A stretch of 34,185 nt of DNA from CAZPMO01 sp964587515 (GCA_964587515.1 CAZPMO010000028.1:1-34185), one strand, 5' to 3'. Shown: positions 7,456-15,896, counted from the first letter of the stretch. The notes: a model not told the origin generated them from the letters alone. Program-made: numbers and translations.

Positions 7456-9348
7456 ATGCGATCAGCAATAATCAGGCGTTATTTTTTGATATTCGCCCTG
7501 ACGGCGACGGCTTTCGGCGCGCCGGCGCAATCGTCGGAGCTGGATGCCGCCGCGCCGGCGGAACTGATCGCGGTTCTGAAGGCCAATGTCTATCTGACCG
7601 GCGACATCGTTAAGCGGCTGGCGGCGCAAAAGCGGCTGGCGCGGCTGGGCAGGCAGAATCCAAGGGCGGTCATTCCCCCGATTATCAAGGAGCTCTCGCC
7701 CCCCAGGTCCTACGGGAAAATCGCCGGACATCAGCGCCTGGCGTTGATCGGGGTGTTGGGCGATCTGGGCGCCGCGGCGGAAGCGAGCGTCCCGCTGCTC
7801 GCCGAAATTCTGAACGATGCGGAGGAGCCCTATGAATCCGTCAAGACACAGGCGGCGTCGGCGCTCGGCCGGATCGGGACCAGGGACGCCAAGGAAGCGG
7901 CCCAGGCTTATTATGCCGGTCTTCAACGGGGAGTCGCGGCCAAGGCGACCGGATCGGAAGCCACAAGGTCGGTTTCGCAACACGCCTACCTGATCCGCCG
8001 GGAACTCCGCCGCCGTCAGCCATCGGATGGCGTTATCGCGGCCTCGATCGGCGGCCTGTCGGCCCATGGACGACGGTCCGCGCCGGCCCTGGCGACACTG
8101 CTGCGCGCTTATGGCGATCGCCGCCTGGGCGACGCCTTGCACAAGAGTATCGCCGCCGCCATCCGCGCCGCCGGCGTGCGCGACGTCGAGGGCGCTGCGG
8201 CGCGGGCGGCCGCGTCGAGCGGCGTGCCGGATATCCTGAATGAGGTCGTCGCCGAGACACGGCATCGCGATTCGTTCGTACGTGGTCTGGCGATGATCGA
8301 GCTTGGCAAATTGGGCGCTTCGGAACCGGCGATCGAGGCCATGATCTCGGCCCTGCGCGAGGGCCGAAATCCGGGCGACGCCGCGCGCACGCTGGGCGAT
8401 CTGGGCAAGGCCGCCGCGCGGGCGCTGCCCCATATCGCACGCTATTTCGATGACGACAGGGCGGGGCCGAACGCGATCCAGGCGGCGGGCAGGATCGGCG
8501 TCAAGGACCCCGCGATTGTCGCGAAGTTGCGCCGCGTGCTCGCAAATCCCGGCCACCGGCATCGCGGTTCGGCCGCCAGCGCGCTGGGGAAACTCAAGGC
8601 CACCGAGGCTTTGCCCGAACTGCAACAGGCGCTCTCCGTTGGCGGCAAGTATACCCGTATCCTGTCGGCCAAGGCGCTGGGCCGAATGGGGCCGGCGGCC
8701 GCCCCCGCCGTGGAAGCCCTGACGGCGGCCCTGGAACAACCCGATCTGGATTTGAGGCGGGCCGCGATCGTGGCTCTGGGCCGGATCGGCGCGGCGGCGG
8801 TGTCCGCGGCGGCGGTCATTTCCCAACAACTCAACAGTGGCGATACGCGTCTGAAGAATGCGGCGCGCGACGCCCTGACGAAAATCGGTGGTCCTCGGGC
8901 GGTTGGCGCGTTAAAGGCGGATGCCGGCCGTTTCGCCAATGCCGATCTCGCCGAGATTCGCCGATTGGCGGCGACTCACGGCATTAAGGGCATGTGGAAA
9001 TTTTTATCTCGATTGCCGGAGCGCCGGGCCCGCCCGCTGGCGACCCGGCTGCTGTCCGAACAACAACCGGACAGCGCTTATGCGGGCGCTTTGTTCCTGG
9101 CGCGCCACGGCGACATCGAGCCGGCCATCCCGGTCCTGGTCGATGCGCTGGCCCGTCGCCCCGACGCCCGAAAACTGTTTATGGGCCTTGCCTACTCCAT
9201 GGGGCATGGCGGCGACGAAGCGCAATCCCGGCGTTTGTTTCGGGGCATGGTCCGGTATATGGAAGCGAACCGCGACCGCTATACCGAGACGGAACGCGCG
9301 CGGTTCGACTCCGTTTTCAAGCCGGGCGCGGGGCGGACCGGGAGATAA
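7456..9348 (+). CDS. Secreted HEAT-repeat protein of unknown role
   Basis: This 630-residue protein has an N-terminal signal peptide (basic start MRSAIIRRYF, hydrophobic core, cleavage near GAPAQS). The remainder is almost entirely HEAT/PBS-lyase-like helical repeats, with recurring patterns such as ALGRIG, TLGDLGKAAARALPHI, ALGRMGPAAAPAVEAL and ALGRIGAAAVSAAAVI spaced about 30-40 residues apart. No catalytic motif is visible; the fold suggests a protein-protein scaffold in the periplasm. It starts 9 bases after the cyclase stop codon, with GGAGTAAGG at 7440-7448 as ribosome binding site, so it is likely expressed with the cyclase. A periplasmic partner or sensor scaffold is possible, but no function can be assigned. 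Confidence 0.82.
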   Translation: MRSAIIRRYFLIFALTATAFGAPAQSSELDAAAPAELIAVLKANVYLTGDIVKRLAAQKRLARLGRQNPRAVIPPIIKELSPPRSYGKIAGHQRLALIGVLGDLGAAAEASVPLLAEILNDAEEPYESVKTQAASALGRIGTRDAKEAAQAYYAGLQRGVAAKATGSEATRSVSQHAYLIRRELRRRQPSDGVIAASIGGLSAHGRRSAPALATLLRAYGDRRLGDALHKSIAAAIRAAGVRDVEGAAARAAASSGVPDILNEVVAETRHRDSFVRGLAMIELGKLGASEPAIEAMISALREGRNPGDAARTLGDLGKAAARALPHIARYFDDDRAGPNAIQAAGRIGVKDPAIVAKLRRVLANPGHRHRGSAASALGKLKATEALPELQQALSVGGKYTRILSAKALGRMGPAAAPAVEALTAALEQPDLDLRRAAIVALGRIGAAAVSAAAVISQQLNSGDTRLKNAARDALTKIGGPRAVGALKADAGRFANADLAEIRRLAATHGIKGMWKFLSRLPERRARPLATRLLSEQQPDSAYAGALFLARHGDIEPAIPVLVDALARRPDARKLFMGLAYSMGHGGDEAQSRRLFRGMVRYMEANRDRYTETERARFDSVFKPGAGRTGR

Positions 9349-9375
9349 GCAGCGGGAACTTGTTGGGAGAGATAA

Positions 9376-9666
9376 ATGGTCGAAAAACTTTCCGCGCGGG
9401 CGCGGGCCGCCGCGCTGAGCGGGCTCGCGGGCTGGAAGAAAGTGCGCGGGCGCGACGCGATTGAGAAGGCTTTTCGTTTCACGGATTTCAACGCGGCCTT
9501 CGCGTTTATGACCCAAGTTGCGATGATGGCCGAGAAGATGGACCATCACCCGGAATGGTCGAACGTCTATAACCGCGTCGAGGTGACGCTCACCACCCAT
9601 GACGCCGACGGCGTCAGCGAACGCGACATAGCGCTGGCCAAGTTCATGGACGGCATAGCCGGTTAG
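9376..9666 (+). CDS. phhB: Pterin-4a-carbinolamine dehydratase
   Basis: This 96-residue protein is the full length of the PCD/DCoH family. The hallmark active-site segment is present: MDHHPEWSNVYNRVEVTL, followed by THDADGVSERDIALA. The enzyme dehydrates 4a-hydroxytetrahydropterin formed by aromatic amino acid hydroxylases, so tetrahydrobiopterin or a bacterial pterin can be recycled. No phenylalanine hydroxylase gene is in the window. GGGAGAGATAA just before the ATG is a good ribosome binding site. The stop codon overlaps that of the convergent permease gene by 4 bases (9663-9666). Confidence 0.92.
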   Translation: MVEKLSARARAAALSGLAGWKKVRGRDAIEKAFRFTDFNAAFAFMTQVAMMAEKMDHHPEWSNVYNRVEVTLTTHDADGVSERDIALAKFMDGIAG

Positions 9667-10565
9667 CGCGCCGCCTCGTTGCGCGCGATGTAAAAAGTCG
9701 AGGCGATGATGATCGCGGCGCCGATCCAGGTGCCGGGACCGGGAATTTCGGCGAACACCAGATAGCCGAGCAACGCCGCCCACACCAGGCGAAAATATTC
9801 GATCGGGCCGACGATGCTGGCCTCGCCCACCGAATAGCCGCGGATGCCGAAGGTCATGGCGATTGTGCTGAAAAACGCCAGCAGCACGATGAATGCCCAC
9901 TCGCCCGCGCCCGGGGTCTCCCAGAAATAGTGGGCTGGACCGAGGGTCAGGATCGCGCCGGTGAGATGGTAATAAAAGACGAAACGGATCGGCGGTTCGG
10001 TCGGAGAGAAGCGGCGCACCATGATCATGGCAACGCCGAACATCAGCGTGCCCAGCAATGCCGCCCACGGGGCCAGCTCCATGCCGCCGGCGCCGGTCGG
10101 CCCGACCATCACGAACACGCCGACGAAGCCCACCAGGGTCGCCGCCCAGCGTTGCCAGCCCACGCTTTCGCCCAGGATCAGCACCGCCAACAGGGTCACG
10201 AACAGCGGCCGCGAAAACGCAATCGCGGTCACGTCCGCGATATACATGTTGACCAGCGCGTAATAGATCAAAAGTTGGGCCGCCACCGAGATCGTCGCGC
10301 GCGAGGCATGGATGAACGGGCGTTCGGTCGCGAGAGACCCGACGCCGACCGCGAAAACCGCCGGCGCGATGAAAAACAGGCTGATGAAGTAACGCAGGAA
10401 CAGCAGCACCAGCAGGTTGATCTGGAGCCCCATCAGCTTGGCGAGCGTATCCGCGCAAGCGAACGAGATAGTGTAGAGAAACAGCCACAAAATGCCACGC
10501 GTGTCGCCGGACAGGCCAAGGCAGGCATTCCGCGCGCGGGTCACTGTACTACCGTCCGAGGTCAC
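9663..10565 (-). CDS. EamA/DMT family permease, array member 1 (last gene of the array)
   Basis: This 300-residue membrane protein has two EamA halves and about ten predicted helices. It carries the array's shared signatures: LSGDTRGILWLFLYTIS at the start, a RPLFVTLLAVLILGESVGW segment, the inter-helix RWAATLVGFVGV and a C-terminal TWIGAAIIIASTFYIARNE. The start is GTG at 10563-10565, overlapping the TGA of array member 2 as GTGA, so translation is probably coupled. It is closest to member 2: both have SxTEPPxRxxFYYH and an ExxRLVxAALLGY segment, which suggests a recent tandem duplication. DMT permeases move small metabolites across the inner membrane; the substrate is unknown. It is the last gene before the convergent phhB. 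Confidence 0.9.
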   Translation of the reverse strand: MTSDGSTVTRARNACLGLSGDTRGILWLFLYTISFACADTLAKLMGLQINLLVLLFLRYFISLFFIAPAVFAVGVGSLATERPFIHASRATISVAAQLLIYYALVNMYIADVTAIAFSRPLFVTLLAVLILGESVGWQRWAATLVGFVGVFVMVGPTGAGGMELAPWAALLGTLMFGVAMIMVRRFSPTEPPIRFVFYYHLTGAILTLGPAHYFWETPGAGEWAFIVLLAFFSTIAMTFGIRGYSVGEASIVGPIEYFRLVWAALLGYLVFAEIPGPGTWIGAAIIIASTFYIARNEAAR

Positions 10566-11476
10566 GATCCTGTCCCACCGCGGTTTGAACCCCGGATCCT
10601 AAAAGCCTCGTTACGCGCGATATAGAGTGCGCTGGCGATGATGATCGCCGAGCCGATCCAGGTCCATTGACCCGGCACCTCGGCGAAGAAAATGTACCCG
10701 AGCGCGGCGGCATACACCAGACGGATATATTCCATAGGACCTAGGATGCTTGCCTCACCCACCGCGAAGCCGCGCACGAAACAGACCATGGCGATCGTGG
10801 TCATCACGCCCACCATAATCAGCACCAGCCATTCTTCGGGGGTCGGCGTCTTCCAGACCCAGATCGCCGGGCCGGCAATCAGCAGCGCGCCGAAGACGTG
10901 ATAGTAGAACAGGATGCGACTGGGCGGTTCTGTCGAGGACAAACGGCGGATCAGGATCAAGCCGACGGAAAACAGGAAAGCGGCGGAGAGACCGACCAGC
11001 CAGCCCGCGTCGATCGCGCCGTCGCCGGGCCGCACCACGACCATGACGCCGATGAATCCGACCGTCGTCGCCGCCCAGCGTCGCCAGCCCACAGCCTCGT
11101 GCAGAATCAAAACCGCCAGCACGGTCATGAACAGCGGGCGCGAGAACTGGATTACCGTCGCGTCGGCCAAAATCAGCATGATCAAGGAATAAAACACCAG
11201 TATTTGCCCGGTGCCGGCGATCAGCGCGCGCAGGAAATGCAATCCCAGCCGTTCGGTGCCCAACCCGCTCCGGCCCATGCTGATGAATACTGGGAGCAAC
11301 AGAACGATGCCAAGGACATACCGGAATAACCCGATCTGGAACGGATGAATGGTAAGCCCGGCGGTCTTCACGAAAGTGTCGTTGAGCGCGAAGAACAGCG
11401 TGCCAACCGTCACCCACATGATGCCGCGCGCGTTGCCGGGCAGCGCCATCCAGGCGTCTCGCAAGCCGGTCATCAT
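10562..11476 (-). CDS. EamA/DMT family permease, array member 2
   Basis: This 304-residue, ten-helix EamA permease begins MMTGLRDAWMALPGNARGIM. Family signatures visible are FSRPLFMTVLAVLILHEAVG, RRWAATTVGFIGVMVVVRPG and the C-terminal TWIGSAIIIASALYIARNE. The first ATG (11474-11476) overlaps the TGA of member 3 as ATGA; a second ATG follows immediately and could also serve. It is strongly similar by eye to member 1 and less so to members 3-6, whose second half has an FxFDFxRLP segment instead of MEYIRLVYAA. The substrate is unknown; a small polar or aromatic metabolite is possible given the IclR/dioxygenase neighbours, but that is inference. Confidence 0.9.
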   Translation of the reverse strand: MMTGLRDAWMALPGNARGIMWVTVGTLFFALNDTFVKTAGLTIHPFQIGLFRYVLGIVLLLPVFISMGRSGLGTERLGLHFLRALIAGTGQILVFYSLIMLILADATVIQFSRPLFMTVLAVLILHEAVGWRRWAATTVGFIGVMVVVRPGDGAIDAGWLVGLSAAFLFSVGLILIRRLSSTEPPSRILFYYHVFGALLIAGPAIWVWKTPTPEEWLVLIMVGVMTTIAMVCFVRGFAVGEASILGPMEYIRLVYAAALGYIFFAEVPGQWTWIGSAIIIASALYIARNEAFRIRGSNRGGTGS

Positions 11477-12395
11477 GTTGCCTCGCGCGCCAGGCGCGCC
11501 TCTTTTTCTTCGCGCGCCAGGCGCGCCTCTCGCCGCATGATGTAGAAGGTCGAGCCGAAGATCACCACCGCGCCGGCCCAGGTCCAGCCGTCGGGCGCCT
11601 GGGCGAAGGCGAACCAGGCGATCAGCGCGGTAAAGGGCAGACGCGCGAAATCATACGGAAACACCGCCGTCGCCTCGGCCGCGCGGTAACTGTTGGTCAT
11701 GGCGTACTGGCCGAGATTGGCGACCACGGCGGTGCCCAGCAACCACAAATATTGGTCCGGCGTCGGCGTGGTCCACACGAACAGCGCCGGGATCAGGTTG
11801 AGCGGCAGGGTGTAGATCATCATGTAACGCGCTCGGTCGGCTCGGTCGCCGACAGCATTTTCACGAAAATCCAGACGAAACCCAGAGCCGCCGCCGCGCA
11901 CAGCGGCGTCGCCGTCAGCAGCGATACCTCGGCAAATCCCGGGCGCAGGATGATGAGAACACCCGCGAAGCCGATCAGCGTCGCAACCCAGCGGCGTGTC
12001 CGCAGCACCTCGCCGAGGACGATCACCGCAAGCACCGTGCCGAACAGCGGTCCGGCGAAGGTCAGCGAGATCGCGTCCGCCATGGGCAGATAGGCGATGG
12101 CGACGAAATAAAACGCCTGGCTGATAGCGCTGGCCACGCCGCGCAGCATGAACAGCCCGTGGCGTTCGGTGCGGATCGAGCCGAAGCCCACGCGCGCCAT
12201 GAACGGCAGCAGCAACACCAGTCCGAAGACGCTTCGGAACAAGCTGGTTTCCAGCGGATGCATACCGGTCTCGGCCAGCGCGCGCACGCCGCCGCCCATG
12301 GCCGCGAAACACGCCGCGGCCAACAGCGACCACAGCGCGCCGCGCAACGGCGCGGGCAACGCCGCGAACGACGATTTCAGGGCGGCCGGGCGCAT
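11473..12395 (-). pseudogene. EamA/DMT family permease, array member 3, frameshifted
   Basis: The ATG at 12395 opens a frame that ends at a TGA at 11820-11822 (191 residues, ending SATEPTERVT). The second EamA half continues in another frame from about 11829 (YMMIYTLPLNLIPALFVW) to the TGA at 11473-11475. Against members 4-6 the junction lacks one residue, so a 4-base deletion fits best (for example loss of one TAC-containing unit); any loss of 1 mod 3 bases would also restore the frame. Repaired length is about 308 residues. Its ATG shares one base with the stop codon of member 4. The C-terminal tail carries a duplicated EARLARE motif. It is either a genuine broken paralogue or an assembly error; the sequence shows no other decay. 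Confidence 0.75.
11483..11530. repeat. Two 21-bp direct copies with 27-bp period in the tail of array member 3
   Basis: Copies at 11483-11503 and 11510-11530 are identical. In the reading frame of member 3 they encode EARLAREEK then EARLAREAT, a nine-residue duplicated charged tail after the last membrane helix. The 27-bp period keeps the frame, as expected from slipped-strand duplication inside a coding region. Confidence 0.8.
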
Positions 12396-13297
12396 TAGGC
12401 GGCTTTCTTGCCGGCCATCGATTCGCGATGGGCGATGAACACCGTGGAAGCGCAAATTACCGCCCCGCCGAGCCACACCCAGACGTCGGGCAGTTCGGCG
12501 AACAGGATGAACCCGATTACCGCCGCCGCCGGCAGGCGCAGGAAATCGAACGACATCACCACCGTCGCGTCGGCCGCGTGATAGGCGCGCGCCAGCGAGC
12601 GCTGGCTGAGCGTGCCCAGCGCGCCGAACAGCGCCAGCCACAGGAACTGTTCCCCGGTCGGCCACTGCCACGCGAACAGCGCCGCCGCCAGCGAAATCGG
12701 CGTCAGGAACAGCATCATGTACATGGCCACCGCGTCGGGAGAATCGGTGCGCACCAGATGCTTGCCGAGGATGGCGTAAAACGCGTTGATCAGCACCGCG
12801 CCCAGGACGATCCACACACCGGTGGTGATTTCGATCAGGCCCGGACGAACGATGATCAGCGCGCCGATAAAACCCGCGAATGTCGCCGCCCAGCGCCGGC
12901 CCAGCGCCGCCTCGCCGAGCACGACAATCGCCAGCGCCGAGCCCAGGATCGGCCGCAGGAACGAGATCGCGGTGATATCGGCCAGCGGGATCATGGTCGC
13001 GGCGTAAAACAGGCAGAGCATGCCGCCATAGGCCAGCACGGTGCGCGTGAAATGGCTGACGATCTTTTCCGTCTTCATCACGCCGAGGCCGCGCCGCGCC
13101 AACCACGGCAGCATGAAAACAACGCCGAACGCGGCGCGCCAGAATACGATCACCCGCATGTCGATGTCGCCGGCCAGGCGTCGCGCCAGCGACATCATCA
13201 GCAGGAACGCGATCGAGGCGGTGAGCAGCCAGAACGCCGCGCGGATCGCGCCGGGCAGGTTCGCGAACGATCGGGAGATGGTCTCGGCGGGGCTCAT
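12395..13297 (-). CDS. EamA/DMT family permease, array member 4
   Basis: This 300-residue, ten-helix EamA permease has the recognisable segments ANLPGAIRAAFWLLTASIA, PLADITAISFLRPILGSALA, RRWAATFAGFIGALIIVRPG and SFDFLRLPAAAVIGFILFAE. I chose the ATG at 13297 (MSPAETISRSF); a TTG 30 bases upstream is in frame, but its extra residues (MPVAVPKVAP) do not resemble the other members' starts. Ten bases separate it from the stop codon of member 5, and its stop codon overlaps the member 3 start by one base. The product belongs to the same subgroup as members 3, 5 and 6. The substrate cannot be deduced. Confidence 0.9.
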   Translation of the reverse strand: MSPAETISRSFANLPGAIRAAFWLLTASIAFLLMMSLARRLAGDIDMRVIVFWRAAFGVVFMLPWLARRGLGVMKTEKIVSHFTRTVLAYGGMLCLFYAATMIPLADITAISFLRPILGSALAIVVLGEAALGRRWAATFAGFIGALIIVRPGLIEITTGVWIVLGAVLINAFYAILGKHLVRTDSPDAVAMYMMLFLTPISLAAALFAWQWPTGEQFLWLALFGALGTLSQRSLARAYHAADATVVMSFDFLRLPAAAVIGFILFAELPDVWVWLGGAVICASTVFIAHRESMAGKKAA

Positions 13298-13307
13298 CGG
13301 CGCGACT

Positions 13308-14183
13308 TTAGGGACCGCGACGGGCAAGATAAAGCGACGACGCGAAGATTATGGTGCCGCCGATCCATGTCCAGGCATCGGGAAACTCGGCGAAGACCAG
13401 CCAGCCGAGCAGCGCCGCCCACAGCAGGCGGGTGAAGTTGAAGGGCAGCGCGACGGTCGCGTCGGCGCTGGCCATCGCCCGGTTGAAGGTGACCTGAAGG
13501 ATCGCGCCGATCACCCCCAGGGCGGCCAGCAGGCCGATCTGTTCCCAGGTGGGCGCGGCCCACACAAGCGCGGCGGGGATCGCCATGATGATGCCCTGGC
13601 TGATGAACAGATAGGTGGCGATCGCCGCGGGCGATTCGGTGCGCACCATGTCCTTGATCATGATCGCGATGATCGCGCCGGCGGTGGCCGACGCCAGCGC
13701 CAGCATAATCCCGACATTGATTTCTTCGAAGCCGGGCCTGACGATCAACAGCGCGCCCATCAACCCGGCCAGCGTCGCGGTCCAGCGTCGCCCGTTGGCC
13801 GCCTCGCCCAGCGCGATTACGGCGATGATCGCGCCCAGCACCGGTTGCAGGAAGGTGATCGCGGCCATGTCGGCGATCGGGATGAAGGCCAGCGCGCCCA
13901 CTTGGCAGCTTATGTTCACCGACGACGACATGCCGCGCAGCGCATGCATGCCGATGCGCCCGGTGCGCAGCGCGCCGGGGCCCAGGCGGACCAGCCATGG
14001 CAGCATGCAGGCGAGGCCGAACAGATTGCGCAGGAAGACGATCTCGAAGGTCGGCAACTCGGCCGCCAGGTGGCGCACGATGGCGGCCGAGGCGGCGTAG
14101 CAGAAGGCGCTGATGGTCATCCAGACCCCGGCCCGCGCGGGACCCGAAAGCCCATCGAACCAGGCGGCGCCCGGGGGCGTCAT
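13308..14183 (-). CDS. EamA/DMT family permease, array member 5
   Basis: This 291-residue, ten-helix EamA permease starts MTPPGAAWFDGLSGPARAGV. It keeps the array hallmarks FIPIADMAAITFLQPVLGAI, RRWTATLAGLMGALLIVRPG, TESPAAIATY at the half-half linker and PFNFTRLLWAALLGWLVFAE. The ATG at 14181-14183 overlaps the TGA of member 6 as ATGA, consistent with translational coupling. It is more like members 4 and 6 than members 1 and 2. Function is transport across the inner membrane, with direction and substrate unknown. Confidence 0.9.
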   Translation of the reverse strand: MTPPGAAWFDGLSGPARAGVWMTISAFCYAASAAIVRHLAAELPTFEIVFLRNLFGLACMLPWLVRLGPGALRTGRIGMHALRGMSSSVNISCQVGALAFIPIADMAAITFLQPVLGAIIAVIALGEAANGRRWTATLAGLMGALLIVRPGFEEINVGIMLALASATAGAIIAIMIKDMVRTESPAAIATYLFISQGIIMAIPAALVWAAPTWEQIGLLAALGVIGAILQVTFNRAMASADATVALPFNFTRLLWAALLGWLVFAEFPDAWTWIGGTIIFASSLYLARRGP

Positions 14184-15076
14184 CGGCTGGTTTCTCCGGC
14201 TCGGGTTTCACGCCGCGCCAGGAAGAACGTTGCCGCGAAAATCACCGTGCCGCCGATCCAGGTCCAGATGACCGGGCTTTCGCCGAACAGCGCGAACCCG
14301 AGGGCGGCGGCGAACAGCAGACGGGTAAAGTCGAACGGCAGGACGAAGGATATTTCCGCCGTCGCGTAGGACCGCGTCAGCGCGCGCTGGCCCAGCGTGC
14401 CGAGAAATCCCATCACCAGGATCCAGACGGTTTCGGTCCAGTCCGGCGTCCGCCAGACGAAGATCGCCGGGATCGCGGAGACCGCGCCGACGATGATCGC
14501 CTGATACATGGTAATGGTGTCGGGCGTATCGGCGCGCGAGATGTGGCGCACGATGATCGCCGCGCCCGACGCGAACACGGCCGAAACCAGCACCAGCGCG
14601 ACGCCGATATTGATGTCGGCGAAGCCCGGCCGGGTCATGATCAGCACGCCCGCGAAACCGGCCGCCAGCGCGCCCCAGCGCCGTCCCCGCACGATCTCGT
14701 GCAGGAAAATCATAGCGAGAATGGTGCCGAACAGCGGCCGGGTAAACATGATGGCCGTCGCATCGGCGAGCGGGATCAGCTTCAGCCCCCAGAAATAACA
14801 GGTCGCGGCGACCAGCGTCGCCATGCCGCGCGTGGCCAGCCAGGGCAGGTTGCGGGTCCGCAGCCCGGCAAAGCCGGCGCGGGCCAGCCACGGCAGCATG
14901 AACGGCACGCCCAGCGCGGTGCGGAAGAATACGATCTCGAACGTGTGCAGGGTATCCGACAATATCCGCACCGCCACCGCCATGCCGGTCAGGCAGGTCG
15001 CGGCGAGCACCATCCAGACCGCCCCCCGGGCGGAATTCGGCAGGGCGTTGAACCAGACTGAAACATGGCGCGGCAT
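14180..15076 (-). CDS. EamA/DMT family permease, array member 6 (first gene of the array)
   Basis: This 298-residue, ten-helix EamA permease begins MPRHVSVWFNALPNSARGAV. Its family segments are LIPLADATAIMFTRPLFGTI, RRWGALAAGFAGVLIMTRPG, DTPDTITMY and PFDFTRLLFAAALGFALFGE. It is the first permease after the IclR-family gene, whose stop codon lies 29 bases upstream on the same strand; regulator and permeases are therefore probably one transcript. As the promoter-proximal member with no visible defect, it is a good reference for judging the frameshift in member 3. Confidence 0.9.
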   Translation of the reverse strand: MPRHVSVWFNALPNSARGAVWMVLAATCLTGMAVAVRILSDTLHTFEIVFFRTALGVPFMLPWLARAGFAGLRTRNLPWLATRGMATLVAATCYFWGLKLIPLADATAIMFTRPLFGTILAMIFLHEIVRGRRWGALAAGFAGVLIMTRPGFADINIGVALVLVSAVFASGAAIIVRHISRADTPDTITMYQAIIVGAVSAIPAIFVWRTPDWTETVWILVMGFLGTLGQRALTRSYATAEISFVLPFDFTRLLFAAALGFALFGESPVIWTWIGGTVIFAATFFLARRETRAGETSR

Positions 15077-15105
15077 CGCCGCAGCTTATACCAACCGCCC
15101 GCCGA

Positions 15106-15881
15106 TCAGGCGACGAAACCCAGGCGATCGGAGATTTCGGCGGCGGTCTCGCGGATCGCCGCCGCGACCGGACCGTCCCAGCGCGAATCGAACTCCGCCG
15201 CGCGGCCGATTGCGCCGATCNNNNNNNNNNCGCCGCGGCGGCACGCCCCGAATGGTCGCGCACCGGCGCCGCCAGCGCCGCGACGCCGGGCAGCAGATCG
15301 CCCTCGACCCGGGCGAGACCGCGCCGGCGCACCGCCGCCAGCGCGTCGGCCACGTCCATGGCGGGGAGCTCCGCCCGCTCGGCCTCCAACAGCTGTTCGA
15401 GCCCGGCCTGCGGCGGAAACGCGGCCAGCGCCTTGCCCAGCGCGGTGCGCAATACCGGCACCAATGAGCCCACCCGGACATTGATGGTGACTGGATGGCT
15501 GGATTCCTCGAAGCGGATTACCGTTGGCCCGCGATCGCCCCAGATCGCCAGCACCGCGGTCTCGTCGATGCGGTCGCGGAGTCCGGGCAGCGCTTCGGAG
15601 GCGATTCGCACCACGTCGATCCGGCCCAGCGCCGCGAGCCCCAGTCGCAACGCCAGCGGCCCGATGCCGTAGCGTCCGGTCGCCGGCTCCTGTTCGACAA
15701 GTCGGGCGCGCAGCAGGCTCACCAGATAGCGGTGCGCTTTGGCCGGCGGCATGCCCGTGGCATCGGCGAGATCCTTGAGCTGAACCGCCGCCGGCGCGCG
15801 CGCCAGCGCTTCGAGAATGCCGGCCGCGACCTCGACCGACTGGATGCCCGGCCTCTCGGCATCGGGGCGCGTGCTTGACAT
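15106..15881 (-). CDS. IclR-family transcriptional regulator (interrupted by an assembly gap)
   Basis: The ATG at 15881 starts MSSTRPDAERPGIQSVEVAA, with the IclR winged helix-turn-helix (about residues 12-75: VQLKDLADATGMPPAKAHRYLVSL). The effector-binding domain follows (YGIGPLALRLGLAAL to APVRDHSGRAAAA). Ten Ns at 15221-15230 break the frame, but the sequence beyond them reads IGAIGRAAEFDSRWDGPVAAAI and RETAAEISDRLGFVA to a TGA at 15106-15108, a normal IclR C-terminus. The true gap must be 2 mod 3 bases; eight bases would give a family-like AAAAIS-V-IGAIGR. About 258 residues are expected. It is divergent from the gentisate dioxygenase-like gene and lies upstream of six permease genes. IclR proteins usually bind their own promoter and respond to an aromatic or small-acid ligand. 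Confidence 0.88.
15221..15230. other. Assembly gap (ten Ns)
   Basis: Ten unknown bases lie inside the IclR-family gene. The reading frames on either side disagree if the gap is taken as ten bases, so its true length differs, most simply eight or eleven bases. Confidence 0.95.
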
Positions 15882-15896
15882 GGCGGCGTTCCTGTG

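Noticed and set aside
7462..8829. 455-residue open frame on the minus strand
   Set aside because: It is antisense to the HEAT-repeat gene, whose periodic repeats keep the opposite frame open; no family signature.
11483..11530. Possible CRISPR-like or att repeat
   Set aside because: There are only two copies with a 27-base period, inside a coding frame; it encodes a duplicated protein tail.
12428..13435. 335-residue plus-strand frame across permease members 4 and 5
   Set aside because: It is an Arg/Gln/His-rich shadow frame opposite two well-supported membrane proteins.
14208..15881. 557-residue fusion of an IclR regulator with a C-terminal extension
   Set aside because: The extension exists only because the N gap shifts the frame; the correct frame ends at 15106.
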